Shown: positions 1 to 10,311, numbered from the stretch's first letter. The stretch is DNA of 64,000 nt from Streptococcus massiliensis DSM 18628 (GCF_000380065.1 NZ_KB904365.1:44890-108889), one strand, 5' to 3'. The notes: generated by a model not told the origin, from the sequence alone. Made by a program: numbers and translations.

Positions 1-1
1 A

Positions 2-538
2 GTAACAACCTATGATGTAGATGAAAATGGTAAATTAACACAAGTAGACTCTTATCAAAGTACTGCTGGTGCGGGACCACGTCATATCGTTTTTCACCAT
101 TATCAAAAGATTGCTTACCTTATCTGCGAACTTAATTCTACGATTGAAGTCTTAATTTACGATGGTGTTGGCCACTTTGAACGCATGCAAACTGTCTCTA
201 CTTTGCCAGAAGGTTATAAAGATTTTAATGGTACCGCCGCTATTCGCCTGTCTACGGACGGCAAGTTTCTCTACGCTTCTAACCGTGGACATGACTCCAT
301 TGCTGTTTACAAAGTGTTGGGCGATGCTAGTTTGGAACTACTAGAAATCGTCCCTACCAATGGAAAAAATCCACGTGATTTTGATTTGACACCAGATCAA
401 AATCATCTCATTGCTGTGCATCAAGATTCCGACAATGCTACTGTTTTTAAACGAAATAATGAAACGGGTCGTTTGACTGAACTTTCCCATGACTTTGTCG
501 TTCCAGAAGGCGTGTGTGTGGCGTTTCCTAAAAAATAA
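2..538 (+). CDS. Lactonase family protein (6-phosphogluconolactonase-like beta-propeller), 3' part
   Basis: The reading frame is open from base 2, so the 5' part lies outside the window and 178 C-terminal residues are visible. The GAGPRH stretch, the AIRLSTDGKFLYASNRGHDS stretch and the NPRDFDLTPD motif are typical blades of the cytoplasmic seven-bladed lactonase family (YkgB/Pgl type). Family members hydrolyse 6-phosphogluconolactone or related sugar lactones. The frame ends in TAA at 536-538, and a hairpin terminator follows at about 637. The family call is firm; the exact substrate is not shown by the sequence. Confidence 0.85.
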   Translation, partial: VTTYDVDENGKLTQVDSYQSTAGAGPRHIVFHHYQKIAYLICELNSTIEVLIYDGVGHFERMQTVSTLPEGYKDFNGTAAIRLSTDGKFLYASNRGHDSIAVYKVLGDASLELLEIVPTNGKNPRDFDLTPDQNHLIAVHQDSDNATVFKRNNETGRLTELSHDFVVPEGVCVAFPKK

Positions 539-636
539 TGACTGATCTTTCATGTTTGAGCTGATAAGCTGTTTATCAAAATTTAAACTTGCTGAATTGA
601 CAAGAAAATGTGAATTATAAAGCTTTGGAATTACAA

Positions 637-660
637 AAAGAGCTATGTAGCTCTTTTTTA
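637..660. terminator. Bidirectional intrinsic terminator between lactonase gene and thiI
   Basis: A hairpin with arms AAAGAGCTA and TAGCTCTTT has an A-run on its left and a T-run on its right. It can therefore stop transcription from the plus-strand lactonase gene and from the minus-strand desulfurase/thiI pair, whose 3' ends converge here. Confidence 0.8.
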
Positions 661-675
661 TTATTGCTTTTGTTT

Positions 676-1890
676 TTAGAGTAATTCTTCTATCAGCTCG
701 TCAACTCTATCATTCTCTACTTGAGGGGTGATTTCTGTCACCTGAATGCCTGCAACGGCGCGGTCCACCAAACCGTCAATATCCAGTCGTTTCTCGTACT
801 GCTCGACGTTTTTTATCTTAGGATTGGTCTTGGGACGGTCTGGCGCAAAAATAGTGCAGCAATCCTCAAAAGGCTGAATGGACAGCTCGAAGGTGTCAAT
901 TTTCTCAGCGATATCAATGATTTCCAGCTTATCCATAGTGACGACCGGACGGATGACTGGTGTCGTGGTCACGGCATTGATTGCCTGCATGCTCTCCAAG
1001 GTCTGACTGGCAACCTGCCCCAGACTCTCTCCGTTGACGATAACCAACCCACCGCGCTCCTCACGAATGCGATCGGTAATCCGCATCATAAAGCGGCGAG
1101 TCAAGGTCATCAGATAGGCTTCTGGCGTTTTATTTTTGATCTCCTCTTGAATTTCGGTAAAAGGTACTTCAATGAACTGGATATTGCCCCCAAACTTGGT
1201 CAATTTCCGTGCCAAATCTTGGGCTTTTTTCAAGGCACCTGGGCTGGTGTAAGGCGGGCTGGCAAAATGCACGGCTTCAATATCCACACCACGCTTAAGC
1301 GCCAAATAGCCCGCAACAGGCGAATCAATCCCGCCAGACAGCATAAGCATGCCCTTGCCAGAAGTCCCGACAGGAAGCCCACCAGCTCCCCGAATGGTTT
1401 CGTAGGACAGATAAGCTGCTTCCTCGCGAATTTCCACGCGCAGCTCTATATCGGGCGCCTTCATTTTGACTTGGGCGTAAGCAATCGCCTCAAAAACAGC
1501 ATTGCCAAGCCTTTGATTAAGCTCGCGACTGTCCAGCTCAAAACTGTGGTCGCTCCGCCGGCTGGAAATCTTGAAAGTCATGCCTTCCTTGTAAACCTCG
1601 CGCATGAGCTCCTGCACAGCCGCAACCAAGGCTGGAGTGGATTTTTCGATTTTATAAGACGGAGAAAAATTTTGAATACCGAAAACCTGCTTGAGCGATT
1701 CTGCTACTGGCTTGTAGTCCGCCCCGTGAAGATAGACATGAGCACGGTCGCGGTCTGCCCGCACCTGCACCTGCGGATAAACGGACAGGACATCTTCTAT
1801 ATTGCGCTTGAGTTTATTGATGAAGCGCATGCGATTTTTCCCTTTGGTCGAAAGCTCGCCATAGCGAATCATAATTTCTGAATATTGCAT
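676..1890 (-). CDS. thiI: tRNA 4-thiouridine sulfurtransferase ThiI
   Basis: 404 residues. ThiI adenylates tRNA U8 and transfers sulfur to make 4-thiouridine; it may also supply sulfur for thiazole synthesis. The N-terminal half (about 60-165) is a THUMP RNA-binding region. The PP-loop ATP-pyrophosphatase motif SGGIDSP is at 185-191, and the EDCC motif near 340 carries candidate catalytic cysteines. The C-terminal rhodanese domain of the E. coli protein is absent, as is normal in Gram-positives. The gene starts 5 nt after the desulfurase stop with RBS AAGG, so sulfur donor and sulfur user are probably translated from one mRNA. Confidence 0.95.
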   Translation of the reverse strand: MQYSEIMIRYGELSTKGKNRMRFINKLKRNIEDVLSVYPQVQVRADRDRAHVYLHGADYKPVAESLKQVFGIQNFSPSYKIEKSTPALVAAVQELMREVYKEGMTFKISSRRSDHSFELDSRELNQRLGNAVFEAIAYAQVKMKAPDIELRVEIREEAAYLSYETIRGAGGLPVGTSGKGMLMLSGGIDSPVAGYLALKRGVDIEAVHFASPPYTSPGALKKAQDLARKLTKFGGNIQFIEVPFTEIQEEIKNKTPEAYLMTLTRRFMMRITDRIREERGGLVIVNGESLGQVASQTLESMQAINAVTTTPVIRPVVTMDKLEIIDIAEKIDTFELSIQPFEDCCTIFAPDRPKTNPKIKNVEQYEKRLDIDGLVDRAVAGIQVTEITPQVENDRVDELIEELL

Positions 1891-1895
1891 TGATT

Positions 1896-3038
1896 TTACC
1901 TTACTTTTTTTGTTTGTTGATAAATGATTTTAAAAGTTGTGAGAAATTGCTCGACTTGGCTCATATCATTTTCCAAGTCCAGACTGACACGTACCGCTGT
2001 CGTAGCGACTTTGGGCGGCACGCCCATAGCAATCAAAGTTCCCGCAGGCTTTCCTGCCTTGGACGAGCAAGCACTGGTCGTTGAAATGTAAATCTCGTAA
2101 TTTTCAAAAGCATGCACCAGCACCTCGCCACGCACACCCTTGATGCCAAAGGTCAAGACATGAGGCGCGAAATTTTCCTGCCCAGAAAAAATGGTCACAT
2201 CGGGATAGGTCCGCAATTCCTCAAGGATAATCCGCTTCATCTGAGCGGTCTTGGCCACAAAGGCGTCTAGATTTTCCATGGACATGCGCAGCGCTTTTGC
2301 CGTAGCTGCGATAGCAGGCAGGTTTTCCGTTGTGGAGCGTTTGTTGTCCTCTTGCCCGCCCCCTGTCAAAAGCGGCATGATTTTCTTGCCAGACTTGATG
2401 TAAACAAAACCGACACCACGCACACCGTGAAATTTGTGACCGGAAAAGCTAGCAAAATCCACACGCTCAGTCAGGTAATCTACCGTCGGAATTTTTGCCG
2501 CAGCCTGCACCGCGTCTACATGAAAAGAGACAGTCGGCTTGTCTGCTAGCAAGTCAGAAATCGCTGGAATGGGCTGAATAGAGCCGACTTCGTTGTTGAC
2601 AGCCATGACTGACACCAAAATGGTATCTGTCCGAATGAGCTCTTCTAGCCGCTTAACATCGACAAAACCTTGGGCGTCAACTGGCGCAAAATCTACTTCA
2701 AAACCTTGCTGGATCAGCCAAACTGCCGATTCCTTGACCGCTGGATGCTCAATGTCAGATACAATGATATGCTTGCCGTAGCGGGCTTTTTCAAAAGCCA
2801 CGCCCTTTAGCACCCAGTTGTCTCCTTCAGTTCCGCCAGATGTGAAAAAAATCTCCTGCGCTGTTTTGCCTAAAAGCTCTGCAATTTGCTTGCGGGAAGC
2901 GTCTAAAAGCCGCGTTGCTTGGGCACCTAGATTGTGCAGACTAGAGGGATTGCCCCAGATTTTACTAGCCACTTCTGTATAGGTCGCAAGAGCCTCTGGA
3001 TATGGACGCGTCGTTGCCGAATTGTCTAAATAAATCAT
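1896..3038 (-). CDS. Cysteine desulfurase (NifS/IscS type) paired with thiI
   Basis: 380 residues, a fold-type I PLP enzyme that takes sulfur from cysteine as a persulfide. Lys202 in SGHKFHG is the PLP lysine; Cys324 in [10 protein letters not shown] is the persulfide cysteine on the usual loop. The complete N-terminus [12 protein letters not shown] is the family start. It lies directly upstream of thiI, the arrangement known from Bacillus NifZ-ThiI, so it is probably the dedicated sulfur donor for tRNA thiolation rather than the general Fe-S desulfurase SufS. No suf genes are nearby. Confidence 0.92.
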   Translation of the reverse strand: MIYLDNSATTRPYPEALATYTEVASKIWGNPSSLHNLGAQATRLLDASRKQIAELLGKTAQEIFFTSGGTEGDNWVLKGVAFEKARYGKHIIVSDIEHPAVKESAVWLIQQGFEVDFAPVDAQGFVDVKRLEELIRTDTILVSVMAVNNEVGSIQPIPAISDLLADKPTVSFHVDAVQAAAKIPTVDYLTERVDFASFSGHKFHGVRGVGFVYIKSGKKIMPLLTGGGQEDNKRSTTENLPAIAATAKALRMSMENLDAFVAKTAQMKRIILEELRTYPDVTIFSGQENFAPHVLTFGIKGVRGEVLVHAFENYEIYISTTSACSSKAGKPAGTLIAMGVPPKVATTAVRVSLDLENDMSQVEQFLTTFKIIYQQTKKVR

Positions 3039-3088
3039 ATTTTTTCCTCTTATCGTGTATTACATTCAGTTTATTTTACCATAAAATA

Positions 3089-3262
3089 AGAGGCTGGGAC
3101 AATAATTTTCAGCCTCTAAAACTGCTTCGGATTATCTGCAAAACGCGGTAGCCTCTTGGCTTCTACGTTCGTCTTTACAGACTCCGTACAAGCCTAATAG
3201 GCATCGCGGGGGTGGGACGATGAACTATTCCTTTAAAGGAATGAGTTCTGTCCCACTCCCTT
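3089..3262. repeat. Hairpin-ended intergenic repeat, copy A (about 174 bp)
   Basis: The left end has AGAGGCTG (3089-3096) pairing with CAGCCTCT (3110-3117). The right end has a long hairpin between GTGGGAC and GTCCCAC with an inner AAGGAATTCC-like stem. The two outer ends are imperfect inverted repeats of each other (AGAGGCTGGGACA versus AGGGAGTGGGACA). The core matches the copy at 12475-12646 in inverse orientation. On the minus strand the AGGCTG hairpin is followed by a T-rich run, so it may terminate prfC transcription. Confidence 0.8.
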
Positions 3263-3276
3263 CTGTGATTTAGATT

Positions 3277-4821
3277 TTACATCTTCTCTTCTAGCGCGAT
3301 GTCTGGGTATTTGTCGGCAAACCAACGCAGGGCGAAGTCATTTTCAAAGAGAAAGACAGGGTGGTCAAAGCGATCTTTTGCAAGGATATTGCGGCTTGAA
3401 GACATGCGCTCATCCAGGTCATCTGGCGAAATCCAGCGCACGGTCTTCTTGCCCATAGGCGTCATGACCACTTCAGCATTGTATTCATTTTCCATGCGGT
3501 GCTTGAAAACCTCAAACTGGAGCTGCCCGACCGCCCCCAGCATGTATTCACCCGTCTGGTAGTTGGTATAGAGCTGAATGGCTCCCTCCTGCACCAGCTG
3601 CTCAATTCCCTTGTGGAAGGATTTTTGCTTCATGACATTTTTAGCGGCGACTTTCATGAAAATTTCTGGTGTAAAGGTCGGCAAGGGCTCAAACTCAAAT
3701 TTATTTTTGCCGACAGTGAGCGTGTCTCCGACCTGATAAGTCCCTGTGTCGTAAACGCCGATAATGTCGCCAGCCACAGCATTGGTGACATTTTCACGAC
3801 TTTCTGCCATGAACTGGGTGACATTGGATAATTTCGCTCCTTTGCCAGTCCGCGGTAGATTGACTGCCATACCGCGTTCAAATTTTCCCGAAACAATACG
3901 GACAAAGGCAATACGGTCGCGGTGGCGCGGATCCATATTGGCTTGGATTTTAAAGACAAAACCTGAAAAATCAGGCGCCAAGGGCTCTATAAGTTCTCCT
4001 GCTGTCGTCTGATGTCCGTGCGGCTCTGGCGCAAACTTGAGGAAGGTCTCAAGGAAGGTCTGCACACCAAAATTGGTCAAGGCAGAGCCGAAGAAAACCG
4101 GGGTCAATTTTCCGTCCAGAATGGCTTCTTCCGAAAACTCATTGCCCGCTTCTTGCAACAGCTCGATATCCTCTTTCACTTGCTCATAGAAAGGGTTGCT
4201 GGCAAAAATCTGATTGCCCGCATCTAGGCTAGCGAAACGCTCCTCGCCCTTGTAAAGCTCTAGGCGCTCATGATAGAGGTCGTAGAGCCCCTCAAAGCTC
4301 TTACCCATACCGATTGGCCAATTCATGGGATAGCTGGCAATCCCCAGCACATCTTCCAGCTCTTCCAACAAATCCAACGGCTCGCGCCCGTCGCGGTCCA
4401 GCTTGTTGATAAAGGTAAAAACGGGGATATGGCGGTGCTTGACAACCTCAAAAAGCTTTTTGGTCTGTGCCTCAATCCCCTTGGCAGAGTCAATCACCAT
4501 GACCGCTGCATCAACCGCCATTAGCGTTCGATAGGTGTCCTCAGAGAAGTCCTCGTGCCCCGGCGTATCAAGGATATTGACTCGCTTGCCCTCATAGTCA
4601 AACTGCATAACAGACGAAGTCACCGAAATCCCCCGCTGCTTTTCAATGTCCATCCAGTCGGACTTAGCAAAATTACCTGTTTTCTTGCCTTTGACCGTAC
4701 CAGCCTCACGAATCTCGCCCCCAAAATAGAGCAACTGCTCAGTAATGGTCGTTTTCCCTGCGTCCGGGTGGGAGATAATGGCAAAAGTTCGGCGTTTTTT
4801 AATTTCTTCCTGTAAAGTCAT
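3277..4821 (-). CDS. prfC: Peptide chain release factor 3
   Basis: 514 residues, a translational GTPase that recycles RF1/RF2 from the ribosome after peptide release. The G1 motif SHPDAGKTT, switch motif DTPGHEDFS and NKLDR guanine-specificity motif are all near the N-terminus. The elongation-factor-like domain II and the RF3 C-terminal domain follow. The ATG at 4821 ([11 protein letters not shown]) is chosen over an in-frame start 45 nt upstream because GAGGA lies 7 nt before it and the length matches the family. Confidence 0.95.
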   Translation of the reverse strand: MTLQEEIKKRRTFAIISHPDAGKTTITEQLLYFGGEIREAGTVKGKKTGNFAKSDWMDIEKQRGISVTSSVMQFDYEGKRVNILDTPGHEDFSEDTYRTLMAVDAAVMVIDSAKGIEAQTKKLFEVVKHRHIPVFTFINKLDRDGREPLDLLEELEDVLGIASYPMNWPIGMGKSFEGLYDLYHERLELYKGEERFASLDAGNQIFASNPFYEQVKEDIELLQEAGNEFSEEAILDGKLTPVFFGSALTNFGVQTFLETFLKFAPEPHGHQTTAGELIEPLAPDFSGFVFKIQANMDPRHRDRIAFVRIVSGKFERGMAVNLPRTGKGAKLSNVTQFMAESRENVTNAVAGDIIGVYDTGTYQVGDTLTVGKNKFEFEPLPTFTPEIFMKVAAKNVMKQKSFHKGIEQLVQEGAIQLYTNYQTGEYMLGAVGQLQFEVFKHRMENEYNAEVVMTPMGKKTVRWISPDDLDERMSSSRNILAKDRFDHPVFLFENDFALRWFADKYPDIALEEKM

Positions 4822-4937
4822 ACTGTCCTCATTTCTTTTTCTGTTATTTTTTGTAAGTTGCTGCATTACTTATTCTACATTGGATTTTCCTCTTCTTTTA
4901 ACTTACCCATTATAGCGAATTTAAGGCTTTTTTTCAA

Positions 4938-4967
4938 ACGAAAAAAACCTCAGATAGCTAAGGTTTC
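4938..4967 (-). terminator. Terminator downstream of the YwaF-like gene pair
   Basis: On the minus strand AACCTTAG pairs with CTGAGGTT (one G-U pair), followed by seven T residues. The stem overlaps the stop codon of the adjacent membrane protein gene. Confidence 0.7.
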
Positions 4968-5656
4968 ATTCTTTCTTTGGCTAAGAGTGGTGCGCGCTTT
5001 TCCCGCCGCTTGAAAATCTCATCAAAAAGTACCAAGGCTGCGGCCAAAATAATGGACACTGCCAAATAATTAATTAAAAGACGATCCCCCTTGATCATGG
5101 GTGGATGCGCCAGAAGTCCGTAGTTGCCACCAGTCACTTGATTGACACCAAGCAGCAAAAGATTGAGCACAAAAGTATAAAGCACAATCCTTTTCTTGTT
5201 CAGCAATTTCTTGTCATAGTGACTAAGGAGATAAAGCAAGGAATTGACAAAAAGCGCATAGTGCCCAACTAGGAAAGAAAGGCTGGTGATGTGCGGAAAG
5301 TCGTAAGGGTCAAAGACGGGATAAACCAGTGCAAAGATCGCTCCGCTAGCGCCCATAAGAGCGAAATATTGCTTGGAAGGCCATTTATCTGGCAATAACA
5401 AAACTGCAAACATAGCAAGCCTACAATGATAAAGTGGCAAACTATTAGCAAAAGGAATGGAAAAACCAAAATACCAAGTGTAAAGTATCACGAGCTGGAT
5501 GGCTTGGATAACCTTAAAAGTCTTGCGATAAGTCGGATTAGTATAATATTTTAAGGTTGTATAAGTCAAAAATACCAACAGTGCCATCATAATGATAAAC
5601 CAAAAAGTCGAAACTGGTGGCGGTGCCGTTTTGGTAGTGGTTAAAAAATGCTTCAT
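4958..5656 (-). CDS. YwaF-like (TIGR02206) integral membrane protein, copy 1
   Basis: 232 residues with about six to seven hydrophobic segments, ending in a basic cytoplasmic tail rich in Lys and Arg. Conserved features shared with its neighbour include LPLYHCRMAMFAVLL-like, KQYFALMG and FDPYDFPHIT stretches, plus a VNQVT(G/R)G motif. This family is widespread in Firmicutes and its biochemical role is not established. The start is the second ATG, because AGGA lies 6 nt before it and runs into the first. It follows the second copy by 19 nt. Confidence 0.8.
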   Translation of the reverse strand: MKHFLTTTKTAPPPVSTFWFIIMMALLVFLTYTTLKYYTNPTYRKTFKVIQAIQLVILYTWYFGFSIPFANSLPLYHCRLAMFAVLLLPDKWPSKQYFALMGASGAIFALVYPVFDPYDFPHITSLSFLVGHYALFVNSLLYLLSHYDKKLLNKKRIVLYTFVLNLLLLGVNQVTGGNYGLLAHPPMIKGDRLLINYLAVSIILAAALVLFDEIFKRREKRAPLLAKERMKP

Positions 5657-5675
5657 TTTCATTCCTTTTTAGCTT

Positions 5676-6368
5676 TTACAAATCTTCTTGAAAAGACAGG
5701 TCGCGTTTATCTTGTACTTTTTTATACAATTCCCCCTCCAAAAGAAGAGCAATTATCAAAACTAGAGAAACTAGGATAAAATTAAGTAATAAGCCTTGGT
5801 TGCCTACCAAAGGTGGATTAGTCAAAAAGCCATAATCACCTCTCGTCACTTGATTGACCAATAGCAAAAATGCATTCATCCCAAGCGTAAAGTAGATAAG
5901 ACGTTCCTTAGTCAGTAAATTCTTATCATAGTAATTAGCCAGATAAATAAGGGAATTTCCTAGTAAGGCATAATGCCCGATAAGATAGGAGAAAAGCGTG
6001 AGATGTGGGAAAGGATAAGGATCAAAAATCGGATGAACCAGAGCACAAATCGGTCCAAAAATCCCTAAAAGGGCAAAATATTGCTTGTAAGGGGAGCGAT
6101 TAGGCAAAAATAAAACTGCAAACATGGCCATTCGACAATGATAAAGTGGTAAACTTTCTGCCAAAGGAGCTAAGGTCAGTCCGTACCAAGCATAAAGTGA
6201 AAAGAGCTGAACAAACTGCATATAGCGAAAAAGCTTACTATAAGTCGGTGATTGGGAATATTTGAGTGAAGTATAGAAAACAGCGACTACCCCTAGCAGC
6301 ATCATTCCATACCAGAATGGTGTTAGCTGGGGGACTTCACTTTTATGAGTTGTAAAAAATTCAAACAT
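5676..6368 (-). CDS. YwaF-like (TIGR02206) integral membrane protein, copy 2
   Basis: 230 residues, multi-pass. It aligns along its length with the next gene downstream: LPLYHCRMAMFAVLFLP, YKQYFALLG, FDPYPFPHLT and LVNQVTRGDYG all have counterparts there. The pair is therefore a tandem duplication that has diverged. RBS AAAGGA lies 6 nt before ATG. It starts 14 nt after the DUF1697 gene and is probably cotranscribed with it. Function unknown. Confidence 0.8.
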   Translation of the reverse strand: MFEFFTTHKSEVPQLTPFWYGMMLLGVVAVFYTSLKYSQSPTYSKLFRYMQFVQLFSLYAWYGLTLAPLAESLPLYHCRMAMFAVLFLPNRSPYKQYFALLGIFGPICALVHPIFDPYPFPHLTLFSYLIGHYALLGNSLIYLANYYDKNLLTKERLIYFTLGMNAFLLLVNQVTRGDYGFLTNPPLVGNQGLLLNFILVSLVLIIALLLEGELYKKVQDKRDLSFQEDL

Positions 6369-6382
6369 AAGGTCCTTTCTGA

Positions 6383-6916
6383 CTAATTGATCATTCGCTT
6401 ATCTAGTTCCTCAATGACCCCGAGCTTTCTCATGGTAGACACTCTAGATAATTTCTTTTCTAAAAAGTTATTGTTGAGCTTTTTCTTTTTGGCCTCTCTG
6501 GGCAAATACATATAGAGACAAGTAGACCCAGTGATATATTTTTCATCCCCAAAATCCATTTTCTCAAGTTCTGCGACTTTTGCAGAATCAGCCTTTTCAT
6601 TAGAAAAAACAAGATGAATGCGCGACTTATCATAGCCTTGGGCAAAAGGATTTTCATCCAGTGCTAGCCTTAAATCCGCAGCAGTTTTGACAATCACTGA
6701 TAAATCCGCACCGATTTTCTCTAAAATTGTCTGGTGAATGAGCGCCGCTAACGCTTGAGGTGCTAAATCAGTTTCACAGATAATATTTCCCGACTGAATA
6801 TAGGTCGAAACCCGCTGCAAACCGGCTTCTGACAAATAAATAACTAAATCGCTTATCTTGGGAATACGATTTTTACCTGTCGGCATAACGCCGCGCAAAA
6901 GAGCTAAATACCTCAT
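6383..6916 (-). CDS. DUF1697 family protein
   Basis: 177 residues, soluble. The N-terminus MRYLALLRGVMPTGKN is diagnostic of DUF1697, a ferredoxin-like family of unknown role. A VSTYIQSGNI motif and the C-terminal R(M)KLGVIEELDKRM region complete the domain. Its start codon overlaps the murF stop by 4 bp (ATGA) with RBS GGAGGGG, so it is translationally coupled to murF. Nothing in the sequence shows a wall-related role. Confidence 0.82.
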   Translation of the reverse strand: MRYLALLRGVMPTGKNRIPKISDLVIYLSEAGLQRVSTYIQSGNIICETDLAPQALAALIHQTILEKIGADLSVIVKTAADLRLALDENPFAQGYDKSRIHLVFSNEKADSAKVAELEKMDFGDEKYITGSTCLYMYLPREAKKKKLNNNFLEKKLSRVSTMRKLGVIEELDKRMIN

Positions 6917-8277
6917 TTCCCCTCCAACTCCTCAACAATCTTGGCTAGGTTCATGGAATTGCTACCTTTGAGTAGGATTTGGTCGGCTGGTTGCAGGCTC
7001 GCTTTGACGGCCGCCAGCAAGTCGTCAAACTGATCTGTCGTTTCATTTTTCAAGAAATAATGCACTTTTTCTTTAGGGAAAATTTCCTGCGCATAGCTGT
7101 AGAGGCTGCTCATATCTTGCCCATAGAGGAAAATTTCCGAAATCAGCTCAGGATTAAGGCTGGTAATCATGGCGCCGTGCATGTGCTTGGAATCCGCGCC
7201 TAGCTCTTTCATATCCGCCAAAACCGCCAATTTCCGTCCATTGGGATTGACTGGCAGACTGCTAAAAGTCTCCAAAATCAAGCGCATGGCCGTCGGATTG
7301 GCATTGTAGACATCGGATAAAATATCGGCACCGTTGCTGGCTTTTTTCCACTCCGTCCGATTGCGGGTCAAAACCAAATTTTCCAAAGCCTGACCAATAG
7401 CGGCCTCTGGCACGCCCTCTGCCTTAGCCACATAGCTGGCTAGCATGGCATTGGTGGCATTATACTTGCCGGTGACAGGGAGCTTGAGCGCCTGCTCCAA
7501 AAAGTTGGTCTTGAAGGTCAGACTTTCCTTTTCCTCTTTCAGCTCGGTCAAGTAAATATCTTGGTCGGGACCAAAACGAACCAGTTGCTGCTTTTGCGGC
7601 AGAAAATCATTGATTAGCTTGTCAGCAGGGACGAGCAAAAGCCCGTCTTCTGGCATCCCATCTGCAATCTGCATTTTTCCTTGAGCAATCTCCTTGCGGC
7701 TACCAAAAAACTCCAGATGCGCCTCGCCAATCAGGGTCACAATCCCCACCTTGGGACGCGCCAGCTCAGACAAAAGATGAATGTCGCCCAAGTGGTCTTG
7801 TCCCATTTCCAAAACCAGCTTTTCCGTGCCCTCCGGCATGTGCAAAACGGTGTAAGGCAGACCGATTTCATTATTGTAGTTCCCTTGGGTTTTATAGGTT
7901 TTATAGGTCGTGGACAATAGCTGCGCCAGCATATCTTTGGTCGTTGTCTTGCCATTTGAGCCTGTCACTGCAAAGACGTCGACCCCCGTCTTTTCCAAAT
8001 AATACTGGGCTAGGCGCTGCATGCCAGCTAGCACATCATCCACTAAAATATGAGGAAAATCGACTGTTTTTTCTGTCAGAGTGACCGCAGCGCCATTTTC
8101 AAAAGCTGTCGCGATAAAATCATGCCCATCGCGCTCGCCCTTGAGCGGCAGAAACAAATCGCCCGGCTCAATCAAACGGCTGTCAAACTCCGCCTTGTTG
8201 AGGCGGACATTTTCATACTGCGCTACATCATTTTTCGCCTGCAAAAGCTCAGCGATTTCATATAAAGTTACGTTCAT
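6913..8277 (-). CDS. murF: UDP-N-acetylmuramoyl-tripeptide--D-alanyl-D-alanine ligase
   Basis: 454 residues, the last cytoplasmic step of UDP-MurNAc-pentapeptide synthesis: it adds D-Ala-D-Ala made by the ddl product encoded just upstream. It has an N-terminal FDSRLIEPGDLF substrate motif, the ATP loop [11 protein letters not shown] (about 130-140), the NEIGLP segment and the SDVYNANPTAM motif typical of MurF. The start MNVTLYEIAEL is preferred because TTGGAG lies upstream of it; the longer frame reads into the repeat at 8288-8457. Confidence 0.95.
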   Translation of the reverse strand: MNVTLYEIAELLQAKNDVAQYENVRLNKAEFDSRLIEPGDLFLPLKGERDGHDFIATAFENGAAVTLTEKTVDFPHILVDDVLAGMQRLAQYYLEKTGVDVFAVTGSNGKTTTKDMLAQLLSTTYKTYKTQGNYNNEIGLPYTVLHMPEGTEKLVLEMGQDHLGDIHLLSELARPKVGIVTLIGEAHLEFFGSRKEIAQGKMQIADGMPEDGLLLVPADKLINDFLPQKQQLVRFGPDQDIYLTELKEEKESLTFKTNFLEQALKLPVTGKYNATNAMLASYVAKAEGVPEAAIGQALENLVLTRNRTEWKKASNGADILSDVYNANPTAMRLILETFSSLPVNPNGRKLAVLADMKELGADSKHMHGAMITSLNPELISEIFLYGQDMSSLYSYAQEIFPKEKVHYFLKNETTDQFDDLLAAVKASLQPADQILLKGSNSMNLAKIVEELEGK

Positions 8278-8287
8278 TTCATTCTCC

Positions 8288-8457
8288 AAGGGAGTGGGAA
8301 AGAACTTAACTAAACTAATGAAAAGTTCGTCTTCCCACCCCCGCACAGTTGATTAGGTATACTTTTGAGCTGAAAAGCGATTAAAGTTACCAATCAACCA
8401 CTGCGCTTTTATAAATTTCCGACAAAAACAAGGCCGGATTTGCTTATCCAGCCTTTA
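8288..8457. repeat. Hairpin-ended intergenic repeat, copy B (about 170 bp)
   Basis: The left end has GTGGGAA (8294-8300) pairing with TTCCCAC (8332-8338), with an inner AGAACTT/AAGTTC stem. A middle stem pairs GTTGATTAGG with a copy near CCAATCAACC. The right end is the AGGC(T/C)GGAT hairpin. The ends resemble the other copies, but the core is a different subclass, with CCCCCGCACAGTTGATTAG in place of the CGCGATGCC core of copies A and C. Confidence 0.7.
8424..8456 (-). terminator. Terminator downstream of ddl, at the end of repeat copy B
   Basis: On the minus strand AGGCTGGAT pairs with ATCCGGCCT, followed by TGTTTTTGT. It lies 40 nt beyond the ddl stop, between ddl and murF. If it is effective, murF expression depends on read-through or on a promoter inside the repeat. 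Confidence 0.65.
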
Positions 8458-8495
8458 TTATACCATATTTTTTTGTTTGGCAAGTTTTTCTTTTC

Positions 8496-9542
8496 CTATA
8501 AAAGATGTGCTTCGCGTTTAGTAAAGGCTTCCTGGGCTAAAAGCACCAATCTTTCAATCAAATCGCCATAAGGCAAGCCCATATTTTCCCAGAGAAGCGG
8601 ATACATAGACCACTGGGTGAAGCCCGGCATGGTGTTGAGCTCGTTGAGATAAACGTCGCCTTCTACCGTGTAGAAGAAATCGCAGCGCGACAGCCCAAGT
8701 CCACCGAGAGCACGAAAGGCTTTTTCTGCATTTTCACGCATGATTGCCACCACCTCATCAGGGATTTGAGCAGGGATTGCCATAGTAATCTTGTTGTCGA
8801 TATACTTGGCTTCATAGTCGTAGAAAGCCACATCCTTGACCACTTCACCCGGCAGCGTGCTCTTGACATCGTAATTACCCAAGAGCCCGACCTCAATCTC
8901 CCGCGCATTGACCCCTTGCTCCACAAGCACGCGGCTATCGTATTGAAAGGCTAAGTCCAGCGCTTGCCGCAATTCGGCTTGATTTTCTGACTTGGAAATA
9001 CCGACGCTTGAGCCCATATTTGACGGCTTGGTGAAGACGGGATAGACTAAGTTCGCTTCAATCTCAGCAATTTTTTCTTCGATATTTTCACCCTCAATGA
9101 CCGCTACATAAGGCACCTGAGTGATACCAGCTGACTCCAGCACTCGCTTGGTCGTGATTTTATCCATAGCCAGACTAGACGCCAAAATGCCCGTACCGAC
9201 ATAGGCCAGTTTGAGCGTTTCGAGAAAACCTTGAATAGAGCCGTCCTCGCCCATGGGACCGTGAAGGACTGGGAAAACCACTGCCCCTTCCTCGTAAATA
9301 TCGCTAGGCTTGATTTGACGGGCAAGGTCAATCGTATCGTTAGTCATCAACTTTTCAGCCGCAGACGGTGTTTCTGTAAATTCCTGCGTCTTGATAAAGC
9401 TGCCGTCCTTACTGATAAAGTAAGTTTTGACGCTAAATTTTTCATAATTGACCGCCCGCATGACGCTTTCAGCTGATAAAACCGAAACCTCGCGCTCTGC
9501 GCTACGACCGCCGTACAATAAAATCAAACTTTCTTTTGCCAT
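8496..9542 (-). CDS. ddl: D-alanine--D-alanine ligase
   Basis: 348 residues, an ATP-grasp enzyme joining two D-alanines for the peptidoglycan stem peptide. The N-terminal [13 protein letters not shown] motif, HGPMGEDG, the ATP-grasp MDK...KP segment and the C-terminal [10 protein letters not shown] metal-binding motif are present. It sits in the run pbp2B, recR, ddl, murF, a common streptococcal order linking wall precursor genes. The length matches the family. Confidence 0.95.
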   Translation of the reverse strand: MAKESLILLYGGRSAEREVSVLSAESVMRAVNYEKFSVKTYFISKDGSFIKTQEFTETPSAAEKLMTNDTIDLARQIKPSDIYEEGAVVFPVLHGPMGEDGSIQGFLETLKLAYVGTGILASSLAMDKITTKRVLESAGITQVPYVAVIEGENIEEKIAEIEANLVYPVFTKPSNMGSSVGISKSENQAELRQALDLAFQYDSRVLVEQGVNAREIEVGLLGNYDVKSTLPGEVVKDVAFYDYEAKYIDNKITMAIPAQIPDEVVAIMRENAEKAFRALGGLGLSRCDFFYTVEGDVYLNELNTMPGFTQWSMYPLLWENMGLPYGDLIERLVLLAQEAFTKREAHLL

Positions 9543-9635
9543 TTTTTATCCTAACATTCTAATCATCATGGGAAGCCCCATTCTGACATGATTTCGCTTT
9601 TTAGTATATCATATTTTACCGCTTTTTGAAATATA

Positions 9636-9668
9636 AAAAGAGGCTGAGAAAAGTTCTAGCCTCTAAAT
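9636..9668 (-). terminator. recR terminator from a short repeat copy (copy D)
   Basis: AGAGGCT (9639-9645) pairs with AGCCTCT (9658-9664). On the minus strand the stem is followed by TTTTTATATTT, a clear intrinsic terminator 37 nt past the recR stop. The hairpin and the flanking GCGCGGTTGC segment resemble the left part of the dispersed repeat at 3089-3262, so this looks like a truncated copy. Confidence 0.75.
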
Positions 9669-9700
9669 TTTTCTAGAATGGTGCAAGGCGCGGTTGCTTC

Positions 9701-10300
9701 TCACAATTCCGTCCGATTTTCAATAGCTCTCAGCAGCGTGACTTCGTCAGCATACTCAATATCTGAGCCCACCGCTAAACCACGCGCTAGGCGGGTAACC
9801 TTAATACCTGCGGGCTTTAGGACGCGGGAAATATACATGGAAGTCGCTTCGCCGTCCGCTGTCGCATTGGTCGCTACAATAACCTCGCTGACCTCACCCT
9901 TGTCCATGAGACGGGTCAAAAGGGTTTTGAGGTTAATATCGTCAGGTCCCACGCCATTCATGGGCGAAATGAGCCCGTGCAAAACATGGTAAAGTCCGTG
10001 ATATTCTTGGATATTTTCCATGGCCGAAACATCACGGCTGTCCTCCACGATGAGAATGGTCGACTGGTCGCGCGATTCATCACTGCAAATCGCACAAGGG
10101 TCCTCGTCGGTCAAATTGCCGCAAATAGAGCAATAAGAGAGCTCGCGCTTGGCAGCAAGCAGGTTTTTAGCAAATTCGTTGACGTCATCGTCGCTCATCC
10201 CAATCGTATAAAAAGCCAGACGCGTCGCCGTTTTGATGCCGATGCCCGGCAGCTTTGAAAAGCTGTCAATGAGCTTGGCAATAGGTGTTGGATATAGCAT
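9701..10300 (-). CDS. recR: Recombination mediator protein RecR
   Basis: 199 residues. RecR works with RecF/RecO to load RecA at gaps. The N-terminal helix-hairpin-helix ([18 protein letters not shown]) is followed by a Cys4 zinc finger ([16 protein letters not shown]) and a Toprim domain with the ILIVEDSRD motif. It lies 43 nt after pbp2B, a conserved neighbour in streptococci, though a terminator hairpin sits in that gap. Confidence 0.95.
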   Translation of the reverse strand: MLYPTPIAKLIDSFSKLPGIGIKTATRLAFYTIGMSDDDVNEFAKNLLAAKRELSYCSICGNLTDEDPCAICSDESRDQSTILIVEDSRDVSAMENIQEYHGLYHVLHGLISPMNGVGPDDINLKTLLTRLMDKGEVSEVIVATNATADGEATSMYISRVLKPAGIKVTRLARGLAVGSDIEYADEVTLLRAIENRTEL

Positions 10301-10311
10301 AATTCTCTTTC

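Noticed and set aside
721-1881. A 386-residue plus-strand frame opposite thiI
   Set aside because: It is antisense to a complete ThiI with clear motifs, and it lacks an RBS and any family features.
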